64,000 bases of DNA, from NCBI RefSeq assembly GCF_014644455.1, contig NZ_BMKS01000004.1:1-64000 (forward strand), read 5' to 3'. The notes beneath the pieces were generated by a model. That model was not told where the DNA came from, did no database searches, and saw only the letters and a list, made by a program, of their open reading frames with translations. Origin of the DNA: Caldovatus sediminis (GTDB lineage Bacteria > Pseudomonadota > Alphaproteobacteria > Acetobacterales > Acetobacteraceae). Shown one piece after another: positions 1 to 8,402 of the stretch. The translations under genes were made by a program, and so were the position numbers. How positions within the stretch are numbered: position 1 is the first letter of the stretch; every line of letters begins with the position of its first letter.

Positions 1-473
1 CTCCTCAGCGAAGACAGCGAATCACCATCACAGCCAAGCCGGAATCCCCCACGAGCCAGACTCAGGTGCCGTGCGTATGATCCCCTGCTCGCCGGTGCGG
101 GCCGGCGGCCTCGCCGCTGCGGCGCTCGTTGCGCAACGCGGAGCGCCGGAGGGAACGAGGCTGCCCGGCAGGAATCGCGGCCCGGGCATCCGCCTTGCGG
201 CGCTGCCGGGCCGGGAGCCCCGGGCGCGGCCGACCGCTGCGCGAGGGGTCGGGCTGCCACGGCGGACCGGTTCTCTCGCGCGGGCGCGGGCCGCCCGTCC
301 CGCGCGGCCTTGGCGGGTTTCGGTCGCCTTCGGGCCGCCGCGCAGCGCGGGAGGGCCCGGCGCCTGCCGACAGCGACGGGACCGAGGCGAAGGCCCCATT
401 CCGGGCCCGGGAGATCGCCAGGGCCATCCGGACCGCACGGCCCGCGCCCACTCCCGGCATGGGAGCCGGTCGC
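1..473. other. No gene recognised at the left edge
   Basis: I see no convincing coding region here. Open frames exist on both strands, but their conceptual products are Arg/Ala/Gly/Pro-rich low-complexity strings with no recognisable domain, as expected for frame shadows in very GC-rich DNA. The stretch lies downstream of the minus-strand DUF2267 gene and may contain its 3' untranslated region. No tRNA, intrinsic terminator with a T-tract or mobile element was seen. Confidence 0.5.
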
Positions 474-965
474 TCAGGCGATGCCGCCGCGACCCGGCGA
501 GGGCCGCGCCGCCGCCTCCGTGGGCAGGGTGACGGCCGCGACCTCGGTCCACAGGTCGCGCACCGGCTGCGGCAGGGCCTGCACCAGCTTGCCGACCTGC
601 CCCGGGTCCATGTGGTGGGCGAGGACGCGGAACACGGCCTGCGCCGCATCGCGCGGCGCCACCGGCCGGGTGGCGCGAAGGCCGGCCTCGACCTGCGCCA
701 GGAAGCCCTCCAGGGTCCGCACCCGGTCCGGCTGCCGCGTCGGCTCGAAGCCCTCGTAATAGAGGCCACGGACAAGCAGCGGGAGCTGCGCCCCGACATG
801 CGCCGCGAGCTCCAGCGGCACGCGGTCGCGCAGCGTGTGGAGCACGGCGCCGAGCACCCGCCAGGCGAGGTGGCGGTCGGGGCCGATCCGCGCCTCGATC
901 TCGCCGAGCCAGACATGCGTCGTCTGGAGCGTCTTGTCGAAGACCTCGAGTCCGGTGGTCGCCAT
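474..965 (-). CDS. DUF2267 domain-containing protein
   Basis: This 163-residue protein matches the DUF2267 family: an N-terminal segment FDKTLQTTHVWLGEIEARIG, then helical LAWRVLGAVLHTLRDRVP and LPLLVRGLYYEGFEP. The family is small, helical and of unknown biochemical function, and is often found with stress-related genes. I chose the ATG at 965 because a strong GGAGGGGGGAGG-type Shine-Dalgarno lies just upstream. The frame stays open further upstream, but that extension is Arg/Gly/Pro-rich and unlike a protein. The neighbour upstream on the same strand is a PfpI/DJ-1 protein, 77 bp away, so the two may be co-transcribed. The family call is from remembered family features. Confidence 0.75.
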   Translation of the reverse strand: MATTGLEVFDKTLQTTHVWLGEIEARIGPDRHLAWRVLGAVLHTLRDRVPLELAAHVGAQLPLLVRGLYYEGFEPTRQPDRVRTLEGFLAQVEAGLRATRPVAPRDAAQAVFRVLAHHMDPGQVGKLVQALPQPVRDLWTEVAAVTLPTEAAARPSPGRGGIA

Positions 966-1042
966 TCCATCCTCCCCCCTCCCGCATCGCGGCCCGGGCG
1001 GCGCGGGGTCACGCCGCTCGAACGCGGCACGCCGGGGACGGT

Positions 1043-1681
1043 TCACGGCCGCGCCGCGCGGTGTGCGCCGCCGGTCGGTCGCCCCGCCGTCCGCGCCGCG
1101 TCGTTGGCGGCGCCGGCGTCCTGCCGGCGGGCGGCGTGCGCGCCCTCGCGGAACTCCTCGACCATCTTGCGGCAGAAGGCCGGCAAGTCCTTCGGGCTTC
1201 GGCTGGTGACGATGCCCTGGTCGGTCACCACCTCCTCGTCCACCCATCGGGCGCCCGCGTTGCGGAGATCGGTCCGCAGCGAGGGCCAGGAGGTGACGCG
1301 CCGGCCACGCACCCCGTCGGCCTCGATCAGCATCCAGGGGCCGTGGCAGATGGCGGCGATCGGCTTGCCGGTCTCGACGAAGTGGCGGACGAACTGCACC
1401 GCCTTCGGGTCCGTGCGGAGCTGATCGGGGTTGATCACGCCGCCCGGGAGCACCAGCGCGTCGTAGCGTTCCGGGTTCGCCTGGCCGAGCGGCTGGTCCA
1501 CGGGGATGGGATCGCCGCGGTCGTGATGGTTCCAGCCCTGGATCGTGCCCGACCTGGGCGAGACGACGTGCACCTGCGCGCCGGCGTCCCGGAGCGCCTT
1601 GACCGGCTGCGTGAGCTCCACCTGCTCGACCCCGTCCGTTGCCAGCACGGCGACGCTGCGTCCGCTGAGTTCGGAGGCCAT
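1043..1681 (-). CDS. PfpI/DJ-1 family type 1 glutamine amidotransferase-like protein
   Basis: The 212-residue product has the class-I glutamine amidotransferase-like fold of the PfpI/YhbO group. These are stress-induced proteins reported variously as intracellular proteases, chaperones or deglycases. The nucleophile elbow AAICHGPW places the catalytic Cys at residue 112 followed by His113, and the conserved acidic partner is probably Glu19 in DGVEQVEL. The core ends near residue 185, and the last ~25 residues are a low-complexity Ala/Arg-rich tail. The ATG at 1681 follows an AGGGGAG ribosome-binding site. The longer frame to 1798 has no such site and a poor amino-acid composition. DUF2267 lies downstream, consistent with a small stress cluster. 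The exact activity cannot be told from sequence. Confidence 0.88.
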   Translation of the reverse strand: MASELSGRSVAVLATDGVEQVELTQPVKALRDAGAQVHVVSPRSGTIQGWNHHDRGDPIPVDQPLGQANPERYDALVLPGGVINPDQLRTDPKAVQFVRHFVETGKPIAAICHGPWMLIEADGVRGRRVTSWPSLRTDLRNAGARWVDEEVVTDQGIVTSRSPKDLPAFCRKMVEEFREGAHAARRQDAGAANDAARTAGRPTGGAHRAARP

Positions 1682-1817
1682 TTGCGCCTGCTCCCCTGTC
1701 GTGGGTTGATCGCGACTCAAGGCCGCCACGCGGCCCCGGGTTTCTGCCGCGCGCGCATCAGGCAGGCGGCCTGCCTCCCGGTCGCGTGACTCCGGCACGC
1801 CGGCGATGTCGCGGTGC

Positions 1818-1991
1818 TCAGGCGACCGCCGCGTTCGCCATCAGGGCGACCACGAACAGCAGCGCGGCGATGACGAGGAACACGCCGAACAGGACCCGCG
1901 CCACCAGGCTGGCGGCCGCGGCGATGCCGGCGAAGCCGAGCGCGCCGGCGACGATGGCGACGACGAGGGCGATTGCCGCCCAGCTGAGCAT
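1818..1991 (-). CDS. DUF1328 (YtjA-like) small membrane protein
   Basis: This 57-residue protein begins MLSWAAIALVVAIVAGALGF and contains two hydrophobic helices separated by a short AAAASLVARVLFG segment. That is the layout of the DUF1328/YtjA family of small inner-membrane proteins, whose function is not established. The start has an excellent AAGGAGG Shine-Dalgarno a few bases upstream. Length and hydropathy match the family's usual 50-60 residues. It sits between the PfpI-type gene and an MFS exporter on the same strand. Confidence 0.8.
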   Translation of the reverse strand: MLSWAAIALVVAIVAGALGFAGIAAAASLVARVLFGVFLVIAALLFVVALMANAAVA

Positions 1992-2190
1992 GGCTGGCCT
2001 CCTTCGCCGCGGCGGCGCGATGTCGCAGCCGATGACGCAACCCTGCCCCGGTTCCCCGGTTTCCCCGTTCGCCGAGCCCAGCCGGCCGCCATCGGGAGCG
2101 CGCCGGCCGGCGCGGCCTTGTCGCGACCCTCAGCGCGGGCGGTCCGGTCGCGCCGCAGCGGATGCCGCCCTGCCGTTGCGCGCGTCGGGG

Positions 2191-3576
2191 TCAGCCCCGT
2201 TCGCCGTCGCGGCCGTGCCGCCGCCGGGCGAGGCTCACCCCGCCGCCCGCCAGGCCGAATGCCGCGCCGAACGCGAGCGCCGCGGCCGGGGCGACCTGCG
2301 GCGCGGCGAGGAAGGTCAGCGCGACCAGGGTCGAGCCGAGCGTCTGCCCGCTCAGCCGCGCCGTCCCCTGCAGCCCGCCCGCGCCGCCGCTGCGCGCCCG
2401 CGGCGCGGCGCCGAGCATCGCACGGTTGTTGGGCGTCTGGAACAGCCCGAAGCCGACGCCGCAGAGCGCCACCAGCGCGATGAAGCCGGCGACCCCGACC
2501 GTCCGCGGCATCGCCGCGAGCAGCGCGAGCCCCACCGCCGTCAGCGCGCCGCCGATCGCGCACAGCGTCGCGGTGGAGAAGCGGTCCGACAGCCGCCCGG
2601 CGAGCGGCGCCATCACCGCCACCGCGATCGCCCAGGGCGTGATCAGCAGCCCGGTCTCCACCTGGTCGCGCCCGAGGTCGTGCTGGAGCAGGAAGGGCAG
2701 GGCGATGAAGGCCATCATCTGGGCGGCGAAGTTGCAGACCGAGGCGGACACGGCGAGGCCGATCACCCGCACCCGCAGCAGGTCGAGCGGCAGCAGCGGC
2801 GCCGGCGCGCCGTGTTCGCGCCGCACCAGCGCCACTCCGGCCGCGATGCCGCCGCACAGCGCGAGCAGGCCGAGCACGGGGCGCGCGGCGAGCCCGTAGA
2901 GCCCGACGAAGACGAGGCCGAACGCGGCGGCGTTCAGCGCCGCGGCGAGCGCATCGAAGCGGCCGCCCAGCGCGCTGCGCGTCGCCGCGTCGCGCGGCAG
3001 GCTCGGCGCGGCGAGCGCGAGGCCGAGCAGCGCCAGCGGCAGGTTCGCCGCGAACATCCACGGCCAGTCGGCCACCGCCAGCACCGCCGCCGCGACGCTC
3101 GGCCCCGCCGCGGTGGAGATCGCGACCACCATCGCGGTGTTGCCGATGGCGCGGCCGAGCTGGGCGTGCGGATAGCTGAAGCGCAGCAGCGCCGGCTGCA
3201 CGCTCATCGCCGCCGCGCCGCCCAGCCCCTGCGCCAGCCGGGCCGCGATCAGCACCGGCAGCGACGGCGCCAGGGCGCAGGCGGCGGAGGCGAGGCCGAA
3301 CACCGCAGTGCCGGCGAGGAAGACGCGCCGGTGCCCGACGCGGTCGCCGAGCGCGGCGAAGGGCAGCAGCGTCGCGACCACGGCGAGCTGGTAGGCGTTG
3401 ACGATCCACACCGCCGTCGCCGGCTCGGCCGCGAGGTCGCGCGCGATCCCGGGCAGCGCGACGTTCACCTGCGCGGCGAGCAGGACGGAGATGCCGATGA
3501 CCAGCAGCACCGACGCCACCGCCCGGCGCCGCTGCGCCGGCGGCAGCCCGTCCTCGTGCGCGGCAGGCGCGTGCAT
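2191..3576 (-). CDS. MFS transporter, DHA2 (EmrB/QacA-like) family
   Basis: A 461-residue polytopic membrane protein with the MFS signature GDRVGHRRVFLAG between helices 2 and 3, and the drug:H+ antiporter helix-5 element around VVAISTAAGPSVAAAVL. The N-terminus (LAAQVNVALPGIARDL) and the long second half, with a further GRLSDRF loop, resemble DHA2-type 14-helix exporters. A proton-driven efflux role is likely and the substrate is unknown. The last ~20 residues are Arg/Gly-rich. The gene lies 37 bp downstream of an MDR oxidoreductase on the same strand and could be co-transcribed with it. No adjacent regulator gene suggests the substrate. Confidence 0.88.
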   Translation of the reverse strand: MHAPAAHEDGLPPAQRRRAVASVLLVIGISVLLAAQVNVALPGIARDLAAEPATAVWIVNAYQLAVVATLLPFAALGDRVGHRRVFLAGTAVFGLASAACALAPSLPVLIAARLAQGLGGAAAMSVQPALLRFSYPHAQLGRAIGNTAMVVAISTAAGPSVAAAVLAVADWPWMFAANLPLALLGLALAAPSLPRDAATRSALGGRFDALAAALNAAAFGLVFVGLYGLAARPVLGLLALCGGIAAGVALVRREHGAPAPLLPLDLLRVRVIGLAVSASVCNFAAQMMAFIALPFLLQHDLGRDQVETGLLITPWAIAVAVMAPLAGRLSDRFSTATLCAIGGALTAVGLALLAAMPRTVGVAGFIALVALCGVGFGLFQTPNNRAMLGAAPRARSGGAGGLQGTARLSGQTLGSTLVALTFLAAPQVAPAAALAFGAAFGLAGGGVSLARRRHGRDGERG

Positions 3577-3613
3577 GCCGTCCGGGAGGCCGTGGTGCCG
3601 GGGCAGGCGCGGG

Positions 3614-4642
3614 TCAGGCGATCCGGATCACCACCTTGCCGAGATGCGCCTGGCTCTCCAGGTGGCGGTAGGCGTCGCGCGCCGCCTCGAAGGGGAAGAC
3701 GCGGTCGATCACCGGCTGGATCGCGTGCAGCGCGATGGCCCGGTTCATCGCCTCGAACATCGCCCGCGAGCCGACGTAGATGCCGCGGAAGAGGATGTTC
3801 CGGCGCATCAGCGGCGCCGGGTCTATCTGCCCGCCGGCGCCGGCCAGCGCCGCGCCGATCTGGTGGATCTGCCCGCCGAGGCGCGCGGCGCGGATCGAGC
3901 GCGGCAGGGTGCCGGGGCCGCCCACCTCGACGACATGGTCCACGCCGCGCCCCGCCGTCAGCTCCAGCACGCGGTCCTGCCATTCCGGATGGGCGCGGTA
4001 GTTCACGCCGGCCGCGGCGCCGAGCTCGGTCGCGCGGGCGAGCTTGCCGTCGCTCGAGGAGATCACGATCGGCCGCGCCCCGCCGGCACGGGCGAATTGC
4101 AGCGCGAAGATGGACACCCCGCCGGTGCCGAGCAGCAGCACCGTCTCGCCCGGCTGCAGCGGCCGCGGCCCGCCATAGAGCGCGTTCCAGGCGGTGACGG
4201 CGGCGCAGGGCAGCGTGGCGCCGGCCTCGAAGGAGAGGTGGTCGGGCAGCCGGACCAGCGCGTCCTGCTCGAACAGCACGTGCTCCGCCAGCACGCCGTC
4301 CGTCGTGCCGCCGCCGAGCGCGACCGCCGCGGCCTCCTCGGTGATCTCGCCGCCGAGCCAGCGCGGCATGAACAGGCCGGCGACGCGGTCGCCGGGGGCG
4401 AAGCGGGTGACGTCGGGCCCGATCCCGACCACCTCGCCGGCGCCGTCGGAAAGCGGCACCAGGCCCGGCTTCACGCCGGCGCCGCGGCCGTAGCGCCCGG
4501 TCGCGACCATCAGGTCGCGGTAGTTGAGCGAGGCCGCGCGCATGCGCACGAGGACCTGGCCGCGCGCCGGGCGCGGCGTCTCCGCCTCGGTCAGGGTGAG
4601 GTCGTCGATCCGCTCCGCGCGGGGAAGCCTGTAGAGCCGCAT
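3614..4642 (-). CDS. Zinc-independent MDR-family NAD(P)-dependent oxidoreductase (quinone oxidoreductase-like)
   Basis: A 342-residue medium-chain dehydrogenase/reductase. The GroES-like N-terminal half contains the family pattern RAASLNYRDLMVATGRYG, and the Rossmann half contains VLLLGTGGVSIFALQFARAGG followed by SSSDGKLARATELGA. The catalytic zinc ligands and the four-Cys structural zinc loop of alcohol dehydrogenases are absent, which places it with quinone-oxidoreductase/enoyl-reductase-like members. The SSSDGK segment after the glycine loop suggests NADP(H) preference, an inference. The ATG at 4642 follows a GGAGGG site. It lies between the nitrate-region CMD gene upstream (hairpin in between) and the MFS exporter downstream. 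The natural substrate is unknown. Confidence 0.88.
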   Translation of the reverse strand: MRLYRLPRAERIDDLTLTEAETPRPARGQVLVRMRAASLNYRDLMVATGRYGRGAGVKPGLVPLSDGAGEVVGIGPDVTRFAPGDRVAGLFMPRWLGGEITEEAAAVALGGGTTDGVLAEHVLFEQDALVRLPDHLSFEAGATLPCAAVTAWNALYGGPRPLQPGETVLLLGTGGVSIFALQFARAGGARPIVISSSDGKLARATELGAAAGVNYRAHPEWQDRVLELTAGRGVDHVVEVGGPGTLPRSIRAARLGGQIHQIGAALAGAGGQIDPAPLMRRNILFRGIYVGSRAMFEAMNRAIALHAIQPVIDRVFPFEAARDAYRHLESQAHLGKVVIRIA

Positions 4643-4708
4643 CGCGCCGATCCCTCCGCTTGTCGTCGGAGGGACGGCTTAAGCCGTGCCCGCGCGTGGC
4701 GCAACGGA

Positions 4709-4726
4709 CCGCCCCGGAGGGGGCGG
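4709..4726 (-). terminator. GC hairpin after the CMD-family gene
   Basis: CCGCCCC and GGGGCGG form a perfect 7-bp stem with a 4-base loop, starting 4 bases past the stop codon of the minus-strand gene at 4731. There is no T-tract after it on that strand, so it may be an attenuator or mRNA-stabilising hairpin rather than a full terminator. It could mark the end of the nitrate-respiration transcript. Confidence 0.35.
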
Positions 4727-4730
4727 GGCC

Positions 4731-5078
4731 TCAGGCCGTCGTGGTCGGCGGGTGTCCGGGCCTGCCGATCACGTCCTCGATCCAGGTCAGCGCCGCCACG
4801 GCGCGCGGGAAGCCGAGCGTCGGGATGGCGAGCAGCGCGACCTGGCGCAGCGCCTCCGGCGCGAGACCCTCCTCCAGGCCGCGGCGGCAGTGCGAGTGCA
4901 CGCCGCCCTCCGACCCGGCGCCGATGGCGAGGGCGAGCTTCACCAGGCGCCGCGCCTTCGCCTCGATCGGGCCGCTCGCGGCGCAGGCGGCGCCGAGCGC
5001 GGAGTAGGCGCGGTAGAGCTCGGGATAGGCCTGCGCGACCTGGGCGGCGGCGGCGGGCAGGGAGGTGCGGTTCTGCAT
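4731..5078 (-). CDS. Carboxymuconolactone decarboxylase (CMD/AhpD-like) family protein
   Basis: A 115-residue all-helical protein. Its EAKARRLVKLALAIGAGSEG and HSHCRRGLEEGLAPEALRQV segments match the CMD/AhpD-like fold. The usual CxxC of AhpD peroxidase reductants is not present. Only one Cys (in HSHC) sits at the helix start, so a redox function is doubtful. The start has an AAGGA site 8 bases upstream. The gene begins 40 bp after the nnrS stop on the same strand, so it is probably the last gene of the nar/nnrS transcript. Substrate and reaction are unknown. Confidence 0.8.
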   Translation of the reverse strand: MQNRTSLPAAAAQVAQAYPELYRAYSALGAACAASGPIEAKARRLVKLALAIGAGSEGGVHSHCRRGLEEGLAPEALRQVALLAIPTLGFPRAVAALTWIEDVIGRPGHPPTTTA

Positions 5079-5118
5079 CGCGGATTCCTTCTGCTGGCGG
5101 GGGTGCGACGCCGCGGGA

Positions 5119-6321
5119 TCAGCCGGGCTTCCCGTCGGCCCGCGGGGCGATCAGGATCGGCGCGAAGCCCCACAGGAACAGGGCGAAGGCGGCGAGCCAC
5201 AGCGCGCCGGCCAGCGCCAGGCCGGCGCTGCCCGGCAGGACAAGCGGGCCGAAGGCGCGCGCGAGCGCCGCGAGCGGCAGCAGCACGTAGCCGAGCACCG
5301 CGGAGGGCGGCGCGCGCAACGCGCGCCCGGTGTGGCCGAGCGTCGCGCGGGTCATCACCGCGAGGATCATCAGGGCGATCGCGCCGATCGCCTGCACGTG
5401 GAGCCAGTTCGCCGCCCAGTCCGCGCCGGCGAGCAGGTGGAGCGCCTTCAGCCCCAGCGCGATCGGGATGAACAGGTAGGCGAGATGCAGTACCCAGAGG
5501 ATCGGATCGCCGAGCGTCGCCAGCCCGTGCCAACGCGACAGGCGGAGCAGCGCGAGCAGCGCGGCGGCGGCGGCGGCGATCCCGGCGAGCGTCGTCTCCC
5601 TGGCCACCAGGTCCACCAGCGCGACGGCGAGCAGCGCCAGAACGGCGCCGGCGTCCACGCCGGGGATCGGCCGCAGCGTCGCGTCGCGCCCCTGCCTGCG
5701 CAGCGCGTTCACCGTAAAGGACGGCACGATGCGCCCGCCGATGAGCCCGACCAGGAGGAGGGCGAGGTTCAGCATCAGGTGCTCGCCTGCCTCCCAGGTG
5801 TCCCGGAACCAGCCCGCCGCGTCCCCGAGCATCAGCAGGTCGCCGATCCAGAAGCCGAGGACCACCGCGGGCGGGCCGAACAGGCGCGCCCTGCCGGATC
5901 GCACCAGGGCCGGCAGGACGGTCAGCAGCAGCGCCGGCAGCGGCAGCAGGGCGAGGGTGGCGGCGAGGCCGACCGGCGCCGGCGAGCCCGGCGCGAGCGC
6001 GAGGCGCGCGAGCACGAACAGCGCCACCGGCAGCGCGAGCGGTGCGCCGCCATAGGCCGGGCGCGCGGTCCAGTTCGGCACGGCGGTGAGGAGGAAGCCC
6101 GAGATCGCCGCGCCGACGAATCCGGCCAGCATCTCGTGCGCGTGCCAGTGCGCGAGCGGCAGCGGTCCCTCGGGAAGGCCGGCGCCATGCAGCGCGGCGA
6201 CCCAGGCCGCGATCACCGCCACCGCGACGAGGCCGGCGAGCAGGAAGAACGGGCGGAATCCCTGCCCGAACAGCGCGAGGCGCGTGCGGGGACGGGGGTT
6301 GGAGGCAGCGGTCGCATCCAT
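5119..6321 (-). CDS. nnrS: NnrS family heme/copper-type membrane protein linked to NO stress
   Basis: A 400-residue polytopic membrane protein with about 12 hydrophobic helices. It starts with the family hallmark LFGQGFRPFFLLAG and carries LAHWHAHEMLAGFVGAAISGF, AVPNWTA and GGRIVPSFT, all typical of NnrS. In Rhodobacter and Vibrio NnrS helps cells tolerate nitric oxide and is under Nnr/NorR-type control, and the Rhodobacter protein was reported to bind heme and copper. The His-rich WHAHE helix is a likely metal/heme site. It begins 12 bp after the carbonic anhydrase stop, in the transcript that starts at narK1, which fits detoxification of NO arising from nitrite. Confidence 0.93.
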   Translation of the reverse strand: MDATAASNPRPRTRLALFGQGFRPFFLLAGLVAVAVIAAWVAALHGAGLPEGPLPLAHWHAHEMLAGFVGAAISGFLLTAVPNWTARPAYGGAPLALPVALFVLARLALAPGSPAPVGLAATLALLPLPALLLTVLPALVRSGRARLFGPPAVVLGFWIGDLLMLGDAAGWFRDTWEAGEHLMLNLALLLVGLIGGRIVPSFTVNALRRQGRDATLRPIPGVDAGAVLALLAVALVDLVARETTLAGIAAAAAALLALLRLSRWHGLATLGDPILWVLHLAYLFIPIALGLKALHLLAGADWAANWLHVQAIGAIALMILAVMTRATLGHTGRALRAPPSAVLGYVLLPLAALARAFGPLVLPGSAGLALAGALWLAAFALFLWGFAPILIAPRADGKPG

Positions 6322-6333
6322 CGGGGCGGAACC

Positions 6334-7059
6334 TCAGCCGGCGGTCAGGGTGGCGGCGCCCGCCTGCCGCCCGATGGCGGGCGGGATCGGCGTGCCGGCA
6401 TCGAGCTGGCGGAAGGGGCCGCGCGGACCGCCGGCGGCCAGCAGCACGCCCCAGCCGAAGTGGAAGTACCAGCCGTGCAGGTCGAGGCGCCCGTCGGCGG
6501 CGCGTTCCGCCACGAACGGATAGGTGGCGAGGTGACGCAGGCTCGCCAGCACCGCGGCCTGCTCGGCGAGGCGCCCGACGAGCGCGCGGTCGGCCTCGGT
6601 GACCAGGCCCTCCATCTCCTCGCGCACCTCGGCGGCGACCGCGACCCAGTCGGAAACGAAGGCGAAGCGCTGCGCCGCGTGGTCGTGCTCGACCAGGCAG
6701 CGGACGCCGGCGCAGAAGGAGTGGCCGAGCACGACGATGTGGCGGACGCCGAGGCCGACGACGCCGAACTCGATCGCGGCCGCGGTCCCGTGCGGGCGCC
6801 GGTCCTCCTCGTAGGGCGGAACCAGCGCGGCGACGTTGCGGACCACGAAGAGTTCGCCCGGCGCGGCGCCGGTGATGATGGCGGGATCGGTGCGGCTGTC
6901 GGAACAGGCGATCACCATCACCTCCGGCCGCTGCCCGTCGCGCAGGAGCGTGTCGTAGAGGTCGGCGTCGGTCTCGAAGTGGCGCCGGCGGAAGCGTTCG
7001 AAGCCTTCCACCATGCGGCGCAGGGCGCCGTCGGCGGTTCCGTGGGCGGACCCGTCCAT
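6334..7059 (-). CDS. Beta-class carbonic anhydrase
   Basis: A 241-residue beta-carbonic anhydrase catalysing CO2/bicarbonate interconversion. Zinc ligands and catalytic dyad are all visible: Cys52, Asp54 and Arg56 in CSDSRTDP, then His113 and Cys116 in GHSFCAG. Length is near the bacterial norm. The N-terminus has no signal peptide, so it should be cytoplasmic. The C-terminal ~25 residues are Gly/Ala-rich. It lies between hemerythrin (17 bp) and nnrS (12 bp) in the nar-led run of genes, an unusual place for the enzyme. A role in bicarbonate supply or pH balance during nitrate respiration is inference. Confidence 0.93.
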   Translation of the reverse strand: MDGSAHGTADGALRRMVEGFERFRRRHFETDADLYDTLLRDGQRPEVMVIACSDSRTDPAIITGAAPGELFVVRNVAALVPPYEEDRRPHGTAAAIEFGVVGLGVRHIVVLGHSFCAGVRCLVEHDHAAQRFAFVSDWVAVAAEVREEMEGLVTEADRALVGRLAEQAAVLASLRHLATYPFVAERAADGRLDLHGWYFHFGWGVLLAAGGPRGPFRQLDAGTPIPPAIGRQAGAATLTAG

Positions 7060-7076
7060 GCGCGCGCCAAGTCCCT

Positions 7077-7616
7077 TCAGGGCTGCTGCTGCCGTCGGGC
7101 GACCATCTCGGCGGCCAGCGCGGCCATCGCCTCCGGCCCGAGCCAGCGCCGGGCGAGGGGAGTCAGCACCGTCTCCTCGTGGGCGAGGTGCTTGCGGTGG
7201 CCGGCGACGAACTCCCGCGCCGCCTCGGCGAATCCCGGCTCCGGCACGCCGCCCCTGGCGATGCGGCGCAGGCCGGAGGCGATGTCGGCGATGAGCCGGC
7301 GGTCGCGCCGGTGCTCCTCGCGCAGCTCGTCGAGCACGCCGGCCTCGTCGAAGGCGGCGAGCCGAGGGTACAGCGAGCGCTCCTCGTCGGCGACGTGCAG
7401 CGGCAGTTCCCGCGTCAGCCAGCGCAGCAGCACGACGGCGATGCCGCGCGCGGCGCGCGCCTGGGGCTCCCGCGCGACGCGCTCGAGGTGGCCGAGCAGC
7501 GCGGTCTGGCGCGCGTGCTCGGCGCTCAGGAAGGCGAGGGGATCGTCGAGCAGCGCCGCCTGGATCGGCGCCACGTCGGCGCCGGACGCGGTGGGGGGCG
7601 CGTCGTCGGGGGGCAT
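7077..7616 (-). CDS. Hemerythrin HHE-domain protein
   Basis: A 179-residue four-helix protein with the pattern of a non-heme di-iron hemerythrin domain: His34, His43, His74 followed by DEE (77-79), His102, and HRKHLAHEE (140-148) near the C-terminus. Such proteins bind O2 or NO, or repair iron centres, as in the YtfE/Ric group. Next to narGHJI and nnrS, an O2/NO-sensing or iron-sulfur-repair role is plausible, which is inference. No signal peptide is seen. It starts 13 bp after the parvulin gene stop with a GAGGA site about 11 bases upstream of the ATG. Confidence 0.88.
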   Translation of the reverse strand: MPPDDAPPTASGADVAPIQAALLDDPLAFLSAEHARQTALLGHLERVAREPQARAARGIAVVLLRWLTRELPLHVADEERSLYPRLAAFDEAGVLDELREEHRRDRRLIADIASGLRRIARGGVPEPGFAEAAREFVAGHRKHLAHEETVLTPLARRWLGPEAMAALAAEMVARRQQQP

Positions 7617-7629
7617 GGCACGGCGTCCT

Positions 7630-8388
7630 CTACTGGACGAGGGGCCCGTCGGTGGCGGCGCCGTCGAGGGCGAAGCCCTCGATCCGGGCGCGGCCGGCCA
7701 GGATGCCGACGTACTGATGGACGGCGCGGCGCCAGCTCGCCTCGCGCAGCCAGGCGGCGATCCGCGGCGCGACGGCCTCGAAGGGCAGGTCGCGCCCGGG
7801 CTCGTGGCGCAGCAGGCGCAGGAGGTGGAAGCCGAAGCGCGTCGCGACCGGGGCCGGGTGCACCTCGCCCGGCGCGAGGGCGCGCAGGGCGGCCTCGAAT
7901 TCCGGCACCGTGGTGCCGGGCTCGATCAGGCCGAGGTCGCCCCCCTGCGCGCGCGAGGGGCAGGCGGAGCGTTCCCGGGCGAGGGGCGCGAGGCGCTCCG
8001 GGTCGGCCAGGACCTCGGCGAGCAGCGCCGTCGCCTCGGCCTCGGCGGCGCGGCGCGCGGCCTCGTCCTCGGGGTCGGCGGCGATCAGGAGGTGCTGCGC
8101 GTGCCAGGCCTCGGGTGCGCGGAACCGGTCGCGGTTGGCCTCGAACCAGCGGCGGCAGGTCGCCTCGTCCGCCTCCGGCACCGTGATCTCGGCGGCGAGG
8201 AGGCGGCCGACCGCCTCCTCCTCCGCGCCGTCGAAGCCGCGCCGCGCGGCCTCGGCGAGCAGGAGCTGGCGCACCACCAGCGCCTGCGCCGCCGCGTGGT
8301 ATGCGGCCTCGCGCGACGCCGCGGGGTGGTGCTGCATCTCGGCGGCGATGCTCCGCTCCGGGATCTCGACGCCGTCCACGCGGATCAT
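7630..8388 (-). CDS. Parvulin-type peptidyl-prolyl cis-trans isomerase of the nar operon
   Basis: A 252-residue protein with an N-terminal helical SurA/NifM-like part (residues 1-90) and a rotamase PpiC domain at about 92-190. The domain shows AQHLLIAAD, GGDLGLIEPGTTVPEFEAAL and the terminal FGFHLLRLLR, with the conserved His of the FGFH motif. No signal peptide or membrane helix is visible, so it should be cytoplasmic. It follows narI by 14 bp. PpiC/NifM-like genes at the 3' end of nar operons are known in other proteobacteria and are thought to help nitrate reductase maturation. That function here is inferred from context. Confidence 0.9.
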   Translation of the reverse strand: MIRVDGVEIPERSIAAEMQHHPAASREAAYHAAAQALVVRQLLLAEAARRGFDGAEEEAVGRLLAAEITVPEADEATCRRWFEANRDRFRAPEAWHAQHLLIAADPEDEAARRAAEAEATALLAEVLADPERLAPLARERSACPSRAQGGDLGLIEPGTTVPEFEAALRALAPGEVHPAPVATRFGFHLLRLLRHEPGRDLPFEAVAPRIAAWLREASWRRAVHQYVGILAGRARIEGFALDGAATDGPLVQ

Positions 8389-8402
8389 CGCGCGCGCTCC
8401 CC

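Noticed and set aside
1705-1725. TTGATCGCGACTCAA upstream of the PfpI-type gene as an Fnr box
   Set aside because: Only the left half matches, and the spacing to the CTCAA half is wrong for TTGAT-N4-ATCAA.
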